Counted from the first letter of the stretch, positions 26,894 through 35,273 are shown. The stretch is 64,000 bases of DNA from RGIG5050 sp045636065 (GCA_045636065.1 JAZTWW010000043.1:14082-78081), one strand, 5' to 3'. The notes: generated from the letters alone by a model not told the origin. Made by a program: numbers and translations.

Positions 26894-29800
26894 ATGGCGC
26901 TGGATCGCATGTTCCCGTTGGCGATGAGGGGTTTTGCCGCATCGGTAATCGCTTTTGCGTTGGCATGTGCATGCAAGGCCGAGGATTTGACTCCGCCCAC
27001 ACCGGAAGGCGGCGCGGTGGAGATAGCCATACATGAGGATTCAACTCTCACGGTTGCATCCGACGTCGGATACGAATCGCTCGCCGTGACCGGAAGCGGC
27101 AAGCTGACGCTCGCGGGCGCGGGCAGGATCACAACCTCGTCCGTGACCGTATCCAGCGGCGTTGCGCTAGTCGTAAACGGGCGGTTGGAAAGCACGTCGA
27201 TAACAGTGGCATCGGGCGGCGCCGTCGATCTCGTCAATTCCCGCGACGCGCATTCGCTGTCCATTGCAGGCTCGGGCATCAACGATTCAGGTGCCGCGTA
27301 TTGTTCGGAAAGCGATGTCGTCGACGAGGACAACAGCCCGTTTGTCACAAACATTACGCTCACAGCGGATGCCACGGTAAAGGCCGACTACGCATGGGGT
27401 ATCATCGCGCAGAACGACGACAAGGCATATCTGCATCTTGGCACGAACAAGCTGACAATCAATGGCACGAACAGTTTCCTCATGGCCAGGACCGAAGTCT
27501 ATGGTTCTGGCGCGATGGAGATTGCCGACGGCGCCACTCTCAAACCGTTCAAGTCCTCCTCCATCAGCGTTTTCGAAGCGTTGTGCACAATCAAAAGCGG
27601 CGGCAAACTTGATGTCGCGAAGACAACCACGTTCAAGGATCTCGTCTGCGAAGAAGGCGGCAGCATTTCGGTTTCGTCAGGAAATAACCTGTGCATCCGC
27701 AACCATGGAACGATGACCGTCCGCGGCACGGCCGATGTGCGTGGCAATTTGTACCTCGGAACCTCATACGACCACACCGCCAATCTCGAAGTAGGCGGGG
27801 TCGTGAATGTGCACAACGGTGGCGAACTTGGTGTTAGCGGCGGAGGATATATCAAGCAAATCCCGGGAACGCAGGGGAAAGTGAACATAAGCAATTCTGG
27901 ACGTGTGGTATATGAATATTGCGCCGACCCCTGGATACCGGAATACGGCGATGTGTTTGCCGGAACGGGCGAGCTTGCATTCGAGACCGAAGAGCAGATA
28001 ACACATACGATTACGAATAGCGACTTTGCGGGCGTAGTGAAATTTTCCTCCTCGCCGTACTACGACGCATACAACGTCCTTGGCGGCTCCGAAGGCGCAA
28101 TGTTCTCTGGCGCACCGGAACTCGTGTCGGGCGGCAAAATCCATCTCGGTAGCTGGTACGATTCCGAAGGGAACATATTCAGGGTGCTGAATCTTTCCGG
28201 CAGCGGAACTTTCGATGCAGACCGCGAGGTCACCGAAACTCCGTGGACGCACACCATCGAAACGACGCAGACCAAGGACTCGCGGTTTTCCGGAAAGTTT
28301 GCGGGTTCGACGTGCAAATTCGACCTGGTCGTGAAAGGAGAGGAAGATGTCCACACGCTTACGCTCGCAGGAGAGAACACGACTTCTGGCACATTGACCA
28401 TAACCAACAACGCCAAGGTCGTTTTCGACACAAGCGGCAACTGGACGAACGGAACGGTTGTTGTTGCGCAAGGCGGATGTCTCGAATCGAAGAATGGCGC
28501 AACAGTGGCATCGTCTTTGCAATTGCAATCGGGCTCCACGCTGAAGATTGCGACAAAGGTCGAGAATAACGTGACGAATGCGGTCGCCGTTGCAGTTGGT
28601 TCGTTGGAGTTGCCGCAGGATGGCAATGCGACAGTCGACATTACAGACATTCCCGAGCTAGAAACCGGCGTCGCGCAGACGCTGATTGCTTGCCAGAACG
28701 TTACGGCCGATATGGATCTATCGCATCTGACCGTAACAGGCAAGACGGACTGCCGTCTAAAGGCCGTCGAGGGAGAGGGTATTGCCGTTGAGCTCCTTCC
28801 GGACACGCTTATTTGGTCGGATGGTAGCTGGAACGTCGCTCCCGAAGACATGCAGCGTTATAGCGAGGCTTCAATCGTGCTTTCGGAAGGCACGAACACG
28901 GTTGCCGTCCCGGAAGCGATTGCGTTCGACAGAATAACCGTCACTGCCGCCGAAGATGCCAAGCTGTTCATGACAGGATCTGTCGCGACAGTCGCGAATC
29001 TCATTCTGGGCACGAATGTCACTTTAGTCGCGCCGCATGCCTGGGAAATTGATACGGTATTGGTTGATGCCGGAGCTTCGATAAGCGCCGAGTCTGATGC
29101 CAATGTTGCCGGGAACCTTGTCCTTGTCTATGGCTCAACCGTCTACCGCGGCGAGCATGTGGTCGGCGCGACCTGGCTTGCGGTCATACCGAACGCCGCG
29201 GATTTTGAGCCAAGCCCATCCAAGTCCACGAAGACGCTGTTCGGTTCGGGAAAATCAAACGGCGTGGTGATAAGGAACACCACCGGACAGCAGCCTTCCG
29301 GAAACTTCCAGGTTCTGAACGGCGGATGGTCGGTGACGTACGCGAGGCCGGATGCAAGCGTCCTTATTCTGGAGCCTGAGGCAGAAGCTGGTTCTGGCGC
29401 GATGACAATCACCGAGGAAGGCGCATCCTTCTCGCGTGCGTCATGGACTGCGCCCTCGGGCGAAGTGCACTCGTACGAATCAGCGCAGGATGCGGCTGAT
29501 GCCGCGGAAGGGAAGGGCGGCAAAGTTTCTGTCCACGCAAGCGGAGAGTCCATAAGCCTGGGCGCGGGTTGGTTCTCTTCCGGTGCGTCGATCATTGTGC
29601 CCGCCGGGGTCGCTGCCGTGACTGTCACCGTTGCGGGCGTGGTGCATGGCGGCAAGGACTCGGGTGACGGCGATGGGTCCAGGAAATACGACGAAGAAGA
29701 ACCGGCGCGCGCGGAAGTCGTCGAAAACGGCAAGAAGTACGCCTCGCTCTCGCTCGCAAAGAGCACTATGGGCGATGAACCCTGCACGTTCCGGCTACTG

Positions 29801-31546
29801 GCGGAATCCGCGGACCCAATCGATCTGGCCGATGGACAAACGTTGCTTCTCAACGATCAAACCTACGGTGGTGCTGTGACTGGTGCCGAGGCGAGCATCC
29901 AGCGGAACTCGAAGATATACGCCTACTACTCCAGACTATCCGACGCGAAGGCCGACTGGACAAGCGGCGACACCATCAATCTCCTTTCCGACGACGCGCG
30001 GTATTCCGTCCCGTCGGGCAAGACGCTCGTCCTCGACGGCGAGAGGACATACGCCGTCGCCAAGCCCTTCGACTTGACCGGCACGCTTACCGTGGGCGGA
30101 TGCACGTTCACGGCCTCGGCGGGAATCAACATCAACGCCGGCACGCTGAAGGCCGCAAAGGCCAACTGCACGCTTATCCCCGGTGGAACCGAAGTGACGC
30201 TTCGCGAGGGCGGCGTGAAGGTCGATACGGACGGCTACGCCGCCTATATCGCGGCTACCCTTACGGTTGTTGGGGGACTTCAGAACACGCCCGTCATCCT
30301 CAAGGCGGGTCTCGCGGACCTGAGGCTTTCCGGCGGCGTTGCCGGCGGCTCGGTCATCACCATCCAGTCCGGCTGCGGGAAGGTGTACGCGCCCACTTCC
30401 TCCAATTGCGAACCCGGCGACTACACCCAGATTTCGGAGCAGGACGCGCAATGGGCGACCTTCGAGAACGGCATCGCCGTGGCGAGGCTTGTCAAGGCCG
30501 ACGGCTCGTCCACCGCCTACAGCTCCGTAAACGCGGCTGGCGCCGCGGCGCAGATTAATCCTACGTACCGGTACATCGAGATTCTGGCGAACAACCAGAC
30601 CCTCAGATGCCTGCCGACCATCGGAATTCTAAGAATCAAGTACAACCTCGACGATGCCGTCCTCACTTTCTCGGTGAAATCCCTTGCGCCAGATTGGACG
30701 TTCGACGAGGAATATGGCGTGGTATTTTCCGTCTTCACGCCCGTACACAAGGCGACCGATTACGTCTGGAATGGCGGCGAGGACGGCGAATGGGAGTCGA
30801 TCGGCAACTGGAAGTGCAATGTGGCGCTCGAGATCGACCTGCCTGTCGCCACGCGCACGCCGGACGGCGACGATACGGTGACATTCAGGTCTGACGGCAT
30901 GCCGGAAGCGGGATGGAGCGCATGCATCGGTTCGAGCGGCGGTGCATGCAAGTCGATTGCCGTCGAGGAGAACGCATCGCTTACGCTCGCCTATTCGTCT
31001 CTTGGCTGCAACATCAACAAGGAGGGCCTTGGAACGATAACCGTCACGAATGCGTGGACAGGCGGCACGCCTGTCATCACCGTCGAGGAGGACGGCGGCA
31101 ACGTGACGATACCAAAATCCGCCGGATATACGCTTGGCGGGAATACGGTAATCATCTCCGCAACAGAGGAGACCGTCACGCTCGGGTTCGGCGTTCCGGT
31201 CGCCGACCCCTATGCGGCATGGGCGGCCGGAAACGGCATTGAAGGCGCGTGGGACGAGAGGGACGCAAACGGCGTCTACAACGTCTTCAGGTATCTCTTC
31301 GACGAGCCGACTGGCGACATCAGGATCATCGACATCTCCTTCGACTCTGAAGGCAATGTCGTCATCACGACGGCACCTTTGGTCAATGCCGCAGGATTCG
31401 CGGTCTCCGTGGTGGAGACGGGCGACTTGGAGGGCAAGAGCGTTACGGACGAAAGGACGGTAACGCCTTCTTCCAACACGGCTACATTCGAAAAGTCCTC
31501 GCCTCTGCGCTTCTACCGCGTAAAGGCGCAGAGGACGGAGATGTAA
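26894..31546 (+). CDS. Secreted beta-helix-like surface protein (1550 aa)
   Basis: ATG 26894 follows AAGGAAAGG and gives a Sec signal peptide: MALDR, a hydrophobic stretch (GFAASVIAFALACA), likely cleavage near CKA/ED. The mature part is rich in Gly, Ser, Thr and Val, with short repeated strands of the 'VTVSSGVALVVNG..' kind. These are typical of parallel beta-helix, autotransporter-like or adhesin proteins. A C-terminal region (about 1290-1550) has WNGGEDGEWESIGNWKCN and ends in PLRFYRVKA. No autotransporter barrel or anchor is seen. It is the only Sec-exported protein in the island and lies downstream of a TAACCT-type element, so it may be expressed with the secretion regulon. Its exact role is unknown. 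Confidence 0.68.
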   Translation: MALDRMFPLAMRGFAASVIAFALACACKAEDLTPPTPEGGAVEIAIHEDSTLTVASDVGYESLAVTGSGKLTLAGAGRITTSSVTVSSGVALVVNGRLESTSITVASGGAVDLVNSRDAHSLSIAGSGINDSGAAYCSESDVVDEDNSPFVTNITLTADATVKADYAWGIIAQNDDKAYLHLGTNKLTINGTNSFLMARTEVYGSGAMEIADGATLKPFKSSSISVFEALCTIKSGGKLDVAKTTTFKDLVCEEGGSISVSSGNNLCIRNHGTMTVRGTADVRGNLYLGTSYDHTANLEVGGVVNVHNGGELGVSGGGYIKQIPGTQGKVNISNSGRVVYEYCADPWIPEYGDVFAGTGELAFETEEQITHTITNSDFAGVVKFSSSPYYDAYNVLGGSEGAMFSGAPELVSGGKIHLGSWYDSEGNIFRVLNLSGSGTFDADREVTETPWTHTIETTQTKDSRFSGKFAGSTCKFDLVVKGEEDVHTLTLAGENTTSGTLTITNNAKVVFDTSGNWTNGTVVVAQGGCLESKNGATVASSLQLQSGSTLKIATKVENNVTNAVAVAVGSLELPQDGNATVDITDIPELETGVAQTLIACQNVTADMDLSHLTVTGKTDCRLKAVEGEGIAVELLPDTLIWSDGSWNVAPEDMQRYSEASIVLSEGTNTVAVPEAIAFDRITVTAAEDAKLFMTGSVATVANLILGTNVTLVAPHAWEIDTVLVDAGASISAESDANVAGNLVLVYGSTVYRGEHVVGATWLAVIPNAADFEPSPSKSTKTLFGSGKSNGVVIRNTTGQQPSGNFQVLNGGWSVTYARPDASVLILEPEAEAGSGAMTITEEGASFSRASWTAPSGEVHSYESAQDAADAAEGKGGKVSVHASGESISLGAGWFSSGASIIVPAGVAAVTVTVAGVVHGGKDSGDGDGSRKYDEEEPARAEVVENGKKYASLSLAKSTMGDEPCTFRLLAESADPIDLADGQTLLLNDQTYGGAVTGAEASIQRNSKIYAYYSRLSDAKADWTSGDTINLLSDDARYSVPSGKTLVLDGERTYAVAKPFDLTGTLTVGGCTFTASAGININAGTLKAAKANCTLIPGGTEVTLREGGVKVDTDGYAAYIAATLTVVGGLQNTPVILKAGLADLRLSGGVAGGSVITIQSGCGKVYAPTSSNCEPGDYTQISEQDAQWATFENGIAVARLVKADGSSTAYSSVNAAGAAAQINPTYRYIEILANNQTLRCLPTIGILRIKYNLDDAVLTFSVKSLAPDWTFDEEYGVVFSVFTPVHKATDYVWNGGEDGEWESIGNWKCNVALEIDLPVATRTPDGDDTVTFRSDGMPEAGWSACIGSSGGACKSIAVEENASLTLAYSSLGCNINKEGLGTITVTNAWTGGTPVITVEEDGGNVTIPKSAGYTLGGNTVIISATEETVTLGFGVPVADPYAAWAAGNGIEGAWDERDANGVYNVFRYLFDEPTGDIRIIDISFDSEGNVVITTAPLVNAAGFAVSVVETGDLEGKSVTDERTVTPSSNTATFEKSSPLRFYRVKAQRTEM

Positions 31547-31575
31547 CCTCTCGCCGCGTGGCGTGTAGACTGGGC
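31544..31575 (+). promoter_or_regulatory. TAACCT-N13-GTGTA element, copy 8
   Basis: TAACCT 31544-31549 begins at the stop codon of the beta-helix gene; 13-nt spacer; GTGTA 31563-31567 then GACTGGGC. No gene starts within 60 nt. The next is the chaperone at 31694, which also has its own -10 at 31632. Confidence 0.6.
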
Positions 31576-31631
31576 GAGTTGCTGCGCGTTGGCGGCGGAG
31601 GCAAACTTTGCGTGCAAATATGCACACAAAA

Positions 31632-31640
31632 TGGTATAAT
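31632..31640 (+). promoter_or_regulatory. Extended -10 promoter TGGTATAAT
   Basis: TGGTATAAT 53 nt before ATG 31694. The leader has AAAGGAG. Confidence 0.58.
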
Positions 31641-31693
31641 ATGCCACGAAAAATCGAGTTGATGCAATTTTGGCACAAAGGAGAAACAAATAA

Positions 31694-32137
31694 ATGGACT
31701 TTCCTGAGCTTATCTCGGACTTCGCCGAGAGACACGGCATAGCGAATCTGACCGCCGAGGACGGAGCCGCCGCGCTTGACGTCGACGGTATCGTCGTCAC
31801 GCTCGTCGCCGCAGGCGACGCGCTCTCCGTCTCCGCCGACATCGGCGAGCCGCCGCTCGAGGGCAGGGCCGAGTTCGCAGAGCTCATGCTCGAGGCGAAC
31901 CTGCAGTCTGAGGCCTTATTCGCCAAGGAGCCGGAAGCCGGCACCTATATCCTCGTGCGCCGGCTTTCGCTTCCGGCGCTCGATGCAGGATCATTCGATG
32001 CCGCGCTTGAGGCGCTCGTCAATCTGGCGGAGACCTGGCACCGGCTCCTCGCCGATTACCGCCCCGTCGCGAAGGCTGCCGCCGAGCGAGCCGGGGAACA
32101 TCCCCAGTTCGGCGACAGGGGATTCGTGCAGGTGTAG
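31694..32137 (+). CDS. Class I T3S chaperone, CesT family (147 aa)
   Basis: A close paralogue of the chaperone at 23230, with nearly identical blocks (LISDFAERH, VDGIVVTLV, GDALSVSA, LLEANLQ or MLEANLQ, ALEALVNLAETWHRLLAD). The start is ATG 31694 after AAAGGAG. The tail is PQFGDRGFVQV. No intact large effector lies next to it: downstream are only a C-terminal fragment (32196) and a head-tail pseudogene (32416). Its own client may be lost, or it may serve the 900-aa protein or others in trans. Confidence 0.83.
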   Translation: MDFPELISDFAERHGIANLTAEDGAAALDVDGIVVTLVAAGDALSVSADIGEPPLEGRAEFAELMLEANLQSEALFAKEPEAGTYILVRRLSLPALDAGSFDAALEALVNLAETWHRLLADYRPVAKAAAERAGEHPQFGDRGFVQV

Positions 32138-32147
32138 TGCGTCTGAT

Positions 32148-32171
32148 GCCTTGGCCGCATGCGGCCAAGGC
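32148..32171. repeat. Perfect 24-nt palindrome
   Basis: A perfect inverted repeat centred on GCATGC, with arms GCCTTGGCCGCA, just after the chaperone stop and 1 nt before the next TAACCT element. With no T-run it is a poor intrinsic terminator; a regulator site or an mRNA hairpin is possible. Confidence 0.6.
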
Positions 32172-32172
32172 G

Positions 32173-32204
32173 TAACCTCCCTTTGCGAGGCGTGTATGCG
32201 CAAG
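32173..32204 (+). promoter_or_regulatory. TAACCT-N13-GTGTA element, copy 9
   Basis: TAACCT 32173-32178, 13-nt spacer, GTGTA 32192-32196. The last A is the A of the ATG that opens the 50-aa remnant, so there is no room for a leader. The original gene start has been deleted. Confidence 0.5.
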
Positions 32205-32348
32205 GACCTCGCCGGCATGCTCGAGGGCGACTACAAGCTCGAATACATTGACATCGACGTGTCGTACGATTTCCATATCGACAAACTCTACAAGTTCAAC
32301 GCGATGCCTGGCGCGCAGCTGGAGGAAATGGATCTTCAGGCCCCGTAA
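32196..32348 (+). pseudogene. 50-aa C-terminal remnant of an effector-like gene
   Basis: The frame from ATG 32196 (no ribosome binding site) encodes 50 residues, including GDYKLEYIDIDVSYDFHID and ending MDLQAP, then TAA 32346-32348. The alternating strand pattern is like the C-terminal ends of the 2036-aa protein and the 32416 pseudogene. With a regulon element directly before it and no head, I read it as the tail of a deleted effector. The relationship is by eye and weak. Confidence 0.4.
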
Positions 32349-32377
32349 CCTTTTGCCGCGCGCCGTGTAGACAGGCA
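32346..32377 (+). promoter_or_regulatory. TAACCT-N13-GTGTA element, copy 10
   Basis: TAACCT 32346-32351 starts at the stop codon of the preceding remnant; 13-nt spacer; GTGTA 32365-32369 then GACAGGC. ATG 32416 is 46 nt downstream. Confidence 0.62.
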
Positions 32378-32415
32378 AAGGGCAAGCGAAAAACACAGCA
32401 AAAAGAAAACAGGCA

Positions 32416-32662
32416 ATGGCAGTCAACTTCAACAATGTGCAGTTCAGCCAGTTCGTCCAGTTCGCCGAGCGGCAGGCGAACCCCAAGGACAGCGAGGCGA
32501 TCGCCCGCCGACATTACTTTCAACTGCAAAGATGTTCCGGGCGACTGGGCCAAGCTTCCCATGGGCAAGATCGACAACTATATCGAATTCGAGTTCGACA
32601 TCTCCGATCCGAACACCGCGGTGCTGACGGACGTCCATTCCGGGCAGACCATAGAGGTGTAG
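32416..32662 (+). pseudogene. Effector pseudogene: head joined out of frame to tail
   Basis: From ATG 32416 the first 30 codons give a complete head (FSQFVQFAERQ...DSEAIAR) of the type seen at 6673 and 18603. From about 32506 a different frame gives ADITFNCKDVPGDW...EFEFDISDPNTAVLTDVHSG and stops at 32662; this resembles the C-terminal ITDLHLGQ of the 2036-aa protein. So the middle of the gene has been deleted and the join is out of frame. Promoter element copy 10 is intact upstream. Confidence 0.62.
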
Positions 32663-32688
32663 TCAATCAGGCTAGAGGCGGGGGCAAA

Positions 32689-32718
32689 AAGCGCGGCGCA
32701 GTTAAATGCGCCGCGCTT
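32689..32718 (+). other. Strong 12-bp stem hairpin at island end
   Basis: AAGCGCGGCGCA, loop GTTAAA, TGCGCCGCGCTT: a perfect stem. No T-run follows, so it is an imperfect intrinsic terminator. Its 3' end overlaps the -35 of the next promoter. It separates the effector island from the housekeeping genes. Confidence 0.55.
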
Positions 32719-32745
32719 GAGCGTTGTCCCGAAATATGGTATAAT
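32717..32745 (+). promoter_or_regulatory. Promoter of the AGCS symporter gene
   Basis: TTGAGC 32717-32722, 17-nt spacer, TATAAT 32740-32745 within TGGTATAAT. The leader to ATG 32806 is about 53 nt. Confidence 0.7.
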
Positions 32746-32805
32746 ATCCTGATTCCTGCGGGGGATAGGGCTTCCGCCAAAGGATAAACAAGAAAGAGGT
32801 TCTCA

Positions 32806-34314
32806 ATGAATGCTATGCTGGCGTCGTCGGCAACGGTGGAGGTCTCCACAGGATGGCTTGTCAAGCTCTCCGGATGGGTTGACACGATCGATGGATACGT
32901 GTGGGGGCTGCCGCTGATACTGACGGTCCTTCTGACAGGCGTCATAGTCACTTCATTCCTGAGGATGGAGCACCTCTTCCACCTCAAGAGGGCGTTCCAC
33001 TACATGGTCCGCACGGAGAAGGGGGCCGACGCCTCCGGCGAAGTCTCTGCGTTCGGCGCCCTCTGCACGGCCCTCTCCGCCACGATCGGCATCGGCAACA
33101 TCGTCGGCGTCGCCACCGCAATCGGCATGGGCGGCCCGGGTGCGCTCTTCTGGATGATGGTCGCGGCGTTCTTCGGAATGGGCACCAAGTACGCAGAAGG
33201 GCTCCTGGCCGTCAAGTACCGTGAAGTTTCGCCCGACGGAAAGGTTCTCGGCGGCCCGTTCTACTACATCGAGAAGGGCCTTGGCAAGAAGTGGAAGCCT
33301 CTCGCCGTCATGTTCGCCGTATTCGGCACTCTCGCGGCCCTCCTGGGTATCGGCACGATTACGCAGATACACGGCATCACATCCGCCGTCCAGCGCTTCT
33401 TCGACCCGTCGTTCAATTCCATGGATCCGACCACCGGCTGGCACATCTTCGGCACGACATATTCGCAGAGCGTCGTCATCTCGGGTGCGATCGTCACAAT
33501 CGCCACGGCGCTCGTTCTTATCGGAGGACTTAAGCGCATCGCCAACGTCTCGACGCTCATCGTGCCGTTCATGGCCGTCCTCTACCTCGTGATGTGCCTC
33601 TTCGTGATATTCGGCAACTTCTCGCAGATACTCTGGGCCATCCAGGAGATCGTCCGTTCCGCGTTCAACCCGGCGGCCGCCACGGGCGGAGCCGTAGGGT
33701 CGATATTGGTGGCGATGCAGCTTGGCATCGCGCGCGGCATATTCTCCAACGAGGCGGGCCTCGGCTCCGCGCCGATCGCCGCCGCCGCCGCGAGGACCAA
33801 CGAACCCGCCCGCCAGGGTCTAGTGTGCATGATGGGAACGTACATAACGATCATCATCTGCCTCATGACGGGGCTTACGATCGTCCTTGCAAACTCCTGG
33901 CGCCCCGAATTGGGCCTCAAGGGCGTCGACATCACGATCCACGCCTTCGCAAAGGGGCTAGCATTCCTGCCTAACTCCAACTTCATCGCATCGCTCCTTC
34001 TGATGGTGTCGCTCGTCTTCTTCGCGTTCACGACGATCCTCGGCTGGAACTACTACGCCGAGCGCTGCCTCGAATACCTCGTCGGCAAGCGCAAGAGCGT
34101 CATCATGGCGTACCGCTTCCTCTACATCGTCGTCGTCGGCATCGGGCCGTATCTTACGGTCTCCGTCGTCTGGGGCCTCGCGGACGTGTTCAACGGCCTT
34201 ATGGCGTTCCCGAACCTCGTCGCGCTCATCCTCCTCTCGCCCGTCGTCTGGCGCACCACGAAGGAGTTCCTCGCAAAGTGCCGCGAGCGCGAGAAGTGGA
34301 TCGACTACGACTGA
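32806..34314 (+). CDS. Sodium:alanine/glycine symporter, AGCS family (502 aa)
   Basis: An inner membrane protein with about 10-11 hydrophobic helices that takes up alanine or glycine with Na+. The family signature region is clear (ALSATIGIGNIVGVATAIGMGGPGALFWM, about residues 88-116), as is the conserved GIARGIFSNEAGLGSAPIAAAAA stretch. Length is near the family norm. It starts at ATG 32806 after AAAGAGG, with its own promoter. It is the first gene after the effector island and has no functional link to it that I can see. The exact amino acid carried cannot be read from sequence. Confidence 0.9.
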   Translation: MNAMLASSATVEVSTGWLVKLSGWVDTIDGYVWGLPLILTVLLTGVIVTSFLRMEHLFHLKRAFHYMVRTEKGADASGEVSAFGALCTALSATIGIGNIVGVATAIGMGGPGALFWMMVAAFFGMGTKYAEGLLAVKYREVSPDGKVLGGPFYYIEKGLGKKWKPLAVMFAVFGTLAALLGIGTITQIHGITSAVQRFFDPSFNSMDPTTGWHIFGTTYSQSVVISGAIVTIATALVLIGGLKRIANVSTLIVPFMAVLYLVMCLFVIFGNFSQILWAIQEIVRSAFNPAAATGGAVGSILVAMQLGIARGIFSNEAGLGSAPIAAAAARTNEPARQGLVCMMGTYITIIICLMTGLTIVLANSWRPELGLKGVDITIHAFAKGLAFLPNSNFIASLLLMVSLVFFAFTTILGWNYYAERCLEYLVGKRKSVIMAYRFLYIVVVGIGPYLTVSVVWGLADVFNGLMAFPNLVALILLSPVVWRTTKEFLAKCREREKWIDYD

Positions 34315-34354
34315 TCGCAACCCCGCAACCGACGCGCCACATGGAGTGATGATC

Positions 34355-35272
34355 ATGGTTGACCTTAAAGTGAATCTCGCCGGGCTTGAGATGCCCACGC
34401 CCGTCGCCGTGGCGAGCGGCACATTCGGCTACGGCACGGAATACCAGGGTGCGCTCGACTATTCGAAGCTCGGGGCGATCACCGTGAAGGGTGTGAGGCG
34501 CGACCCTTGGCCGGGGAACCCCTCGCCCCGCCACGCCGAGGTTTTCGGCGGCCTCGTGAACGCGATAGGCCTTCAGGGGCCGGGCGTCGAGCCGTTCATG
34601 AAGCACTACATCAAGCACTACCGCATGGTCGCAGGCGCCGTGCCTCTCATCGTGAACGTATGGGGCGGCTCGATAGACGAGTACGCCGAGGTGGCGCTTG
34701 CGCTTTCGTCGTCCCCCGAGGTGAACGCCCTGGAGCTTAACGTAAGCTGCCCGAACGTCAAGGAGGGCGGCCACACGTTCGGCCAGGATCCGCGTGTCCT
34801 TGGAGAGCTAGTGAAGGCCGTGCGCGCCTCGACGAAGCTTCCGCTCATAGTGAAACTCGCACCGAACGTCCCCGATTTCACCCCCTACGTAAGGGCGTGC
34901 GAAGACGGCGGCGCCGACGCGCTTTCGCTCATCAACACCATCCCTGCGATGGTGATCGACACCGAAAGGCGCAGGCCGGTCATCGCGAACGTGACGGGAG
35001 GGCTTTCCGGGCGCGGAATCCACCCGGTGGCGGTTAAGTGCGTGTATGACGTCCACAGGCTCACGAAGCTCCCCATCCTCGCGATGGGCGGCGTGTACTC
35101 GCCCGAGGACGCGATAGAGCTTATGCTCGCCGGTGCGAGCGCTGTCGCCGTCGGGACGGCGACATTCACCGATCCTTCCACGGCGCCGCGCACGGTGGAC
35201 GGCATCGCCGCATACTGCGAAAGGCACGGTTTCAAGGCGGCAAGGGAACTTACGGGGGCGCTGGAGGTTTGA
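34355..35272 (+). CDS. pyrD: Dihydroorotate dehydrogenase, class 1B catalytic subunit
   Basis: Oxidises dihydroorotate to orotate in pyrimidine synthesis, using FMN. It shows VASGTFGYG near the start, GNPSPRHAEVFGGLVNAIGLQGPG, NVSCPNVKEGG with the catalytic Cys of class 1 enzymes, and LPILAMGGVYSPEDAIEL near the phosphate-binding end. ATG 34355 is chosen over the GTG and ATG just upstream because GGAG at 34343-34346 is then 8 nt away. It gives 305 aa, normal for class 1B. The electron-transfer partner PyrK is not next to it. ychF begins 1 nt after the stop. Confidence 0.9.
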   Translation: MVDLKVNLAGLEMPTPVAVASGTFGYGTEYQGALDYSKLGAITVKGVRRDPWPGNPSPRHAEVFGGLVNAIGLQGPGVEPFMKHYIKHYRMVAGAVPLIVNVWGGSIDEYAEVALALSSSPEVNALELNVSCPNVKEGGHTFGQDPRVLGELVKAVRASTKLPLIVKLAPNVPDFTPYVRACEDGGADALSLINTIPAMVIDTERRRPVIANVTGGLSGRGIHPVAVKCVYDVHRLTKLPILAMGGVYSPEDAIELMLAGASAVAVGTATFTDPSTAPRTVDGIAAYCERHGFKAARELTGALEV

Positions 35273-35273
35273 G

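Noticed and set aside
26894..31546. Lipoprotein signal in the beta-helix protein (Cys near residue 29)
   Set aside because: The residues before each Cys do not fit the lipobox; a signal peptidase I site is more likely.
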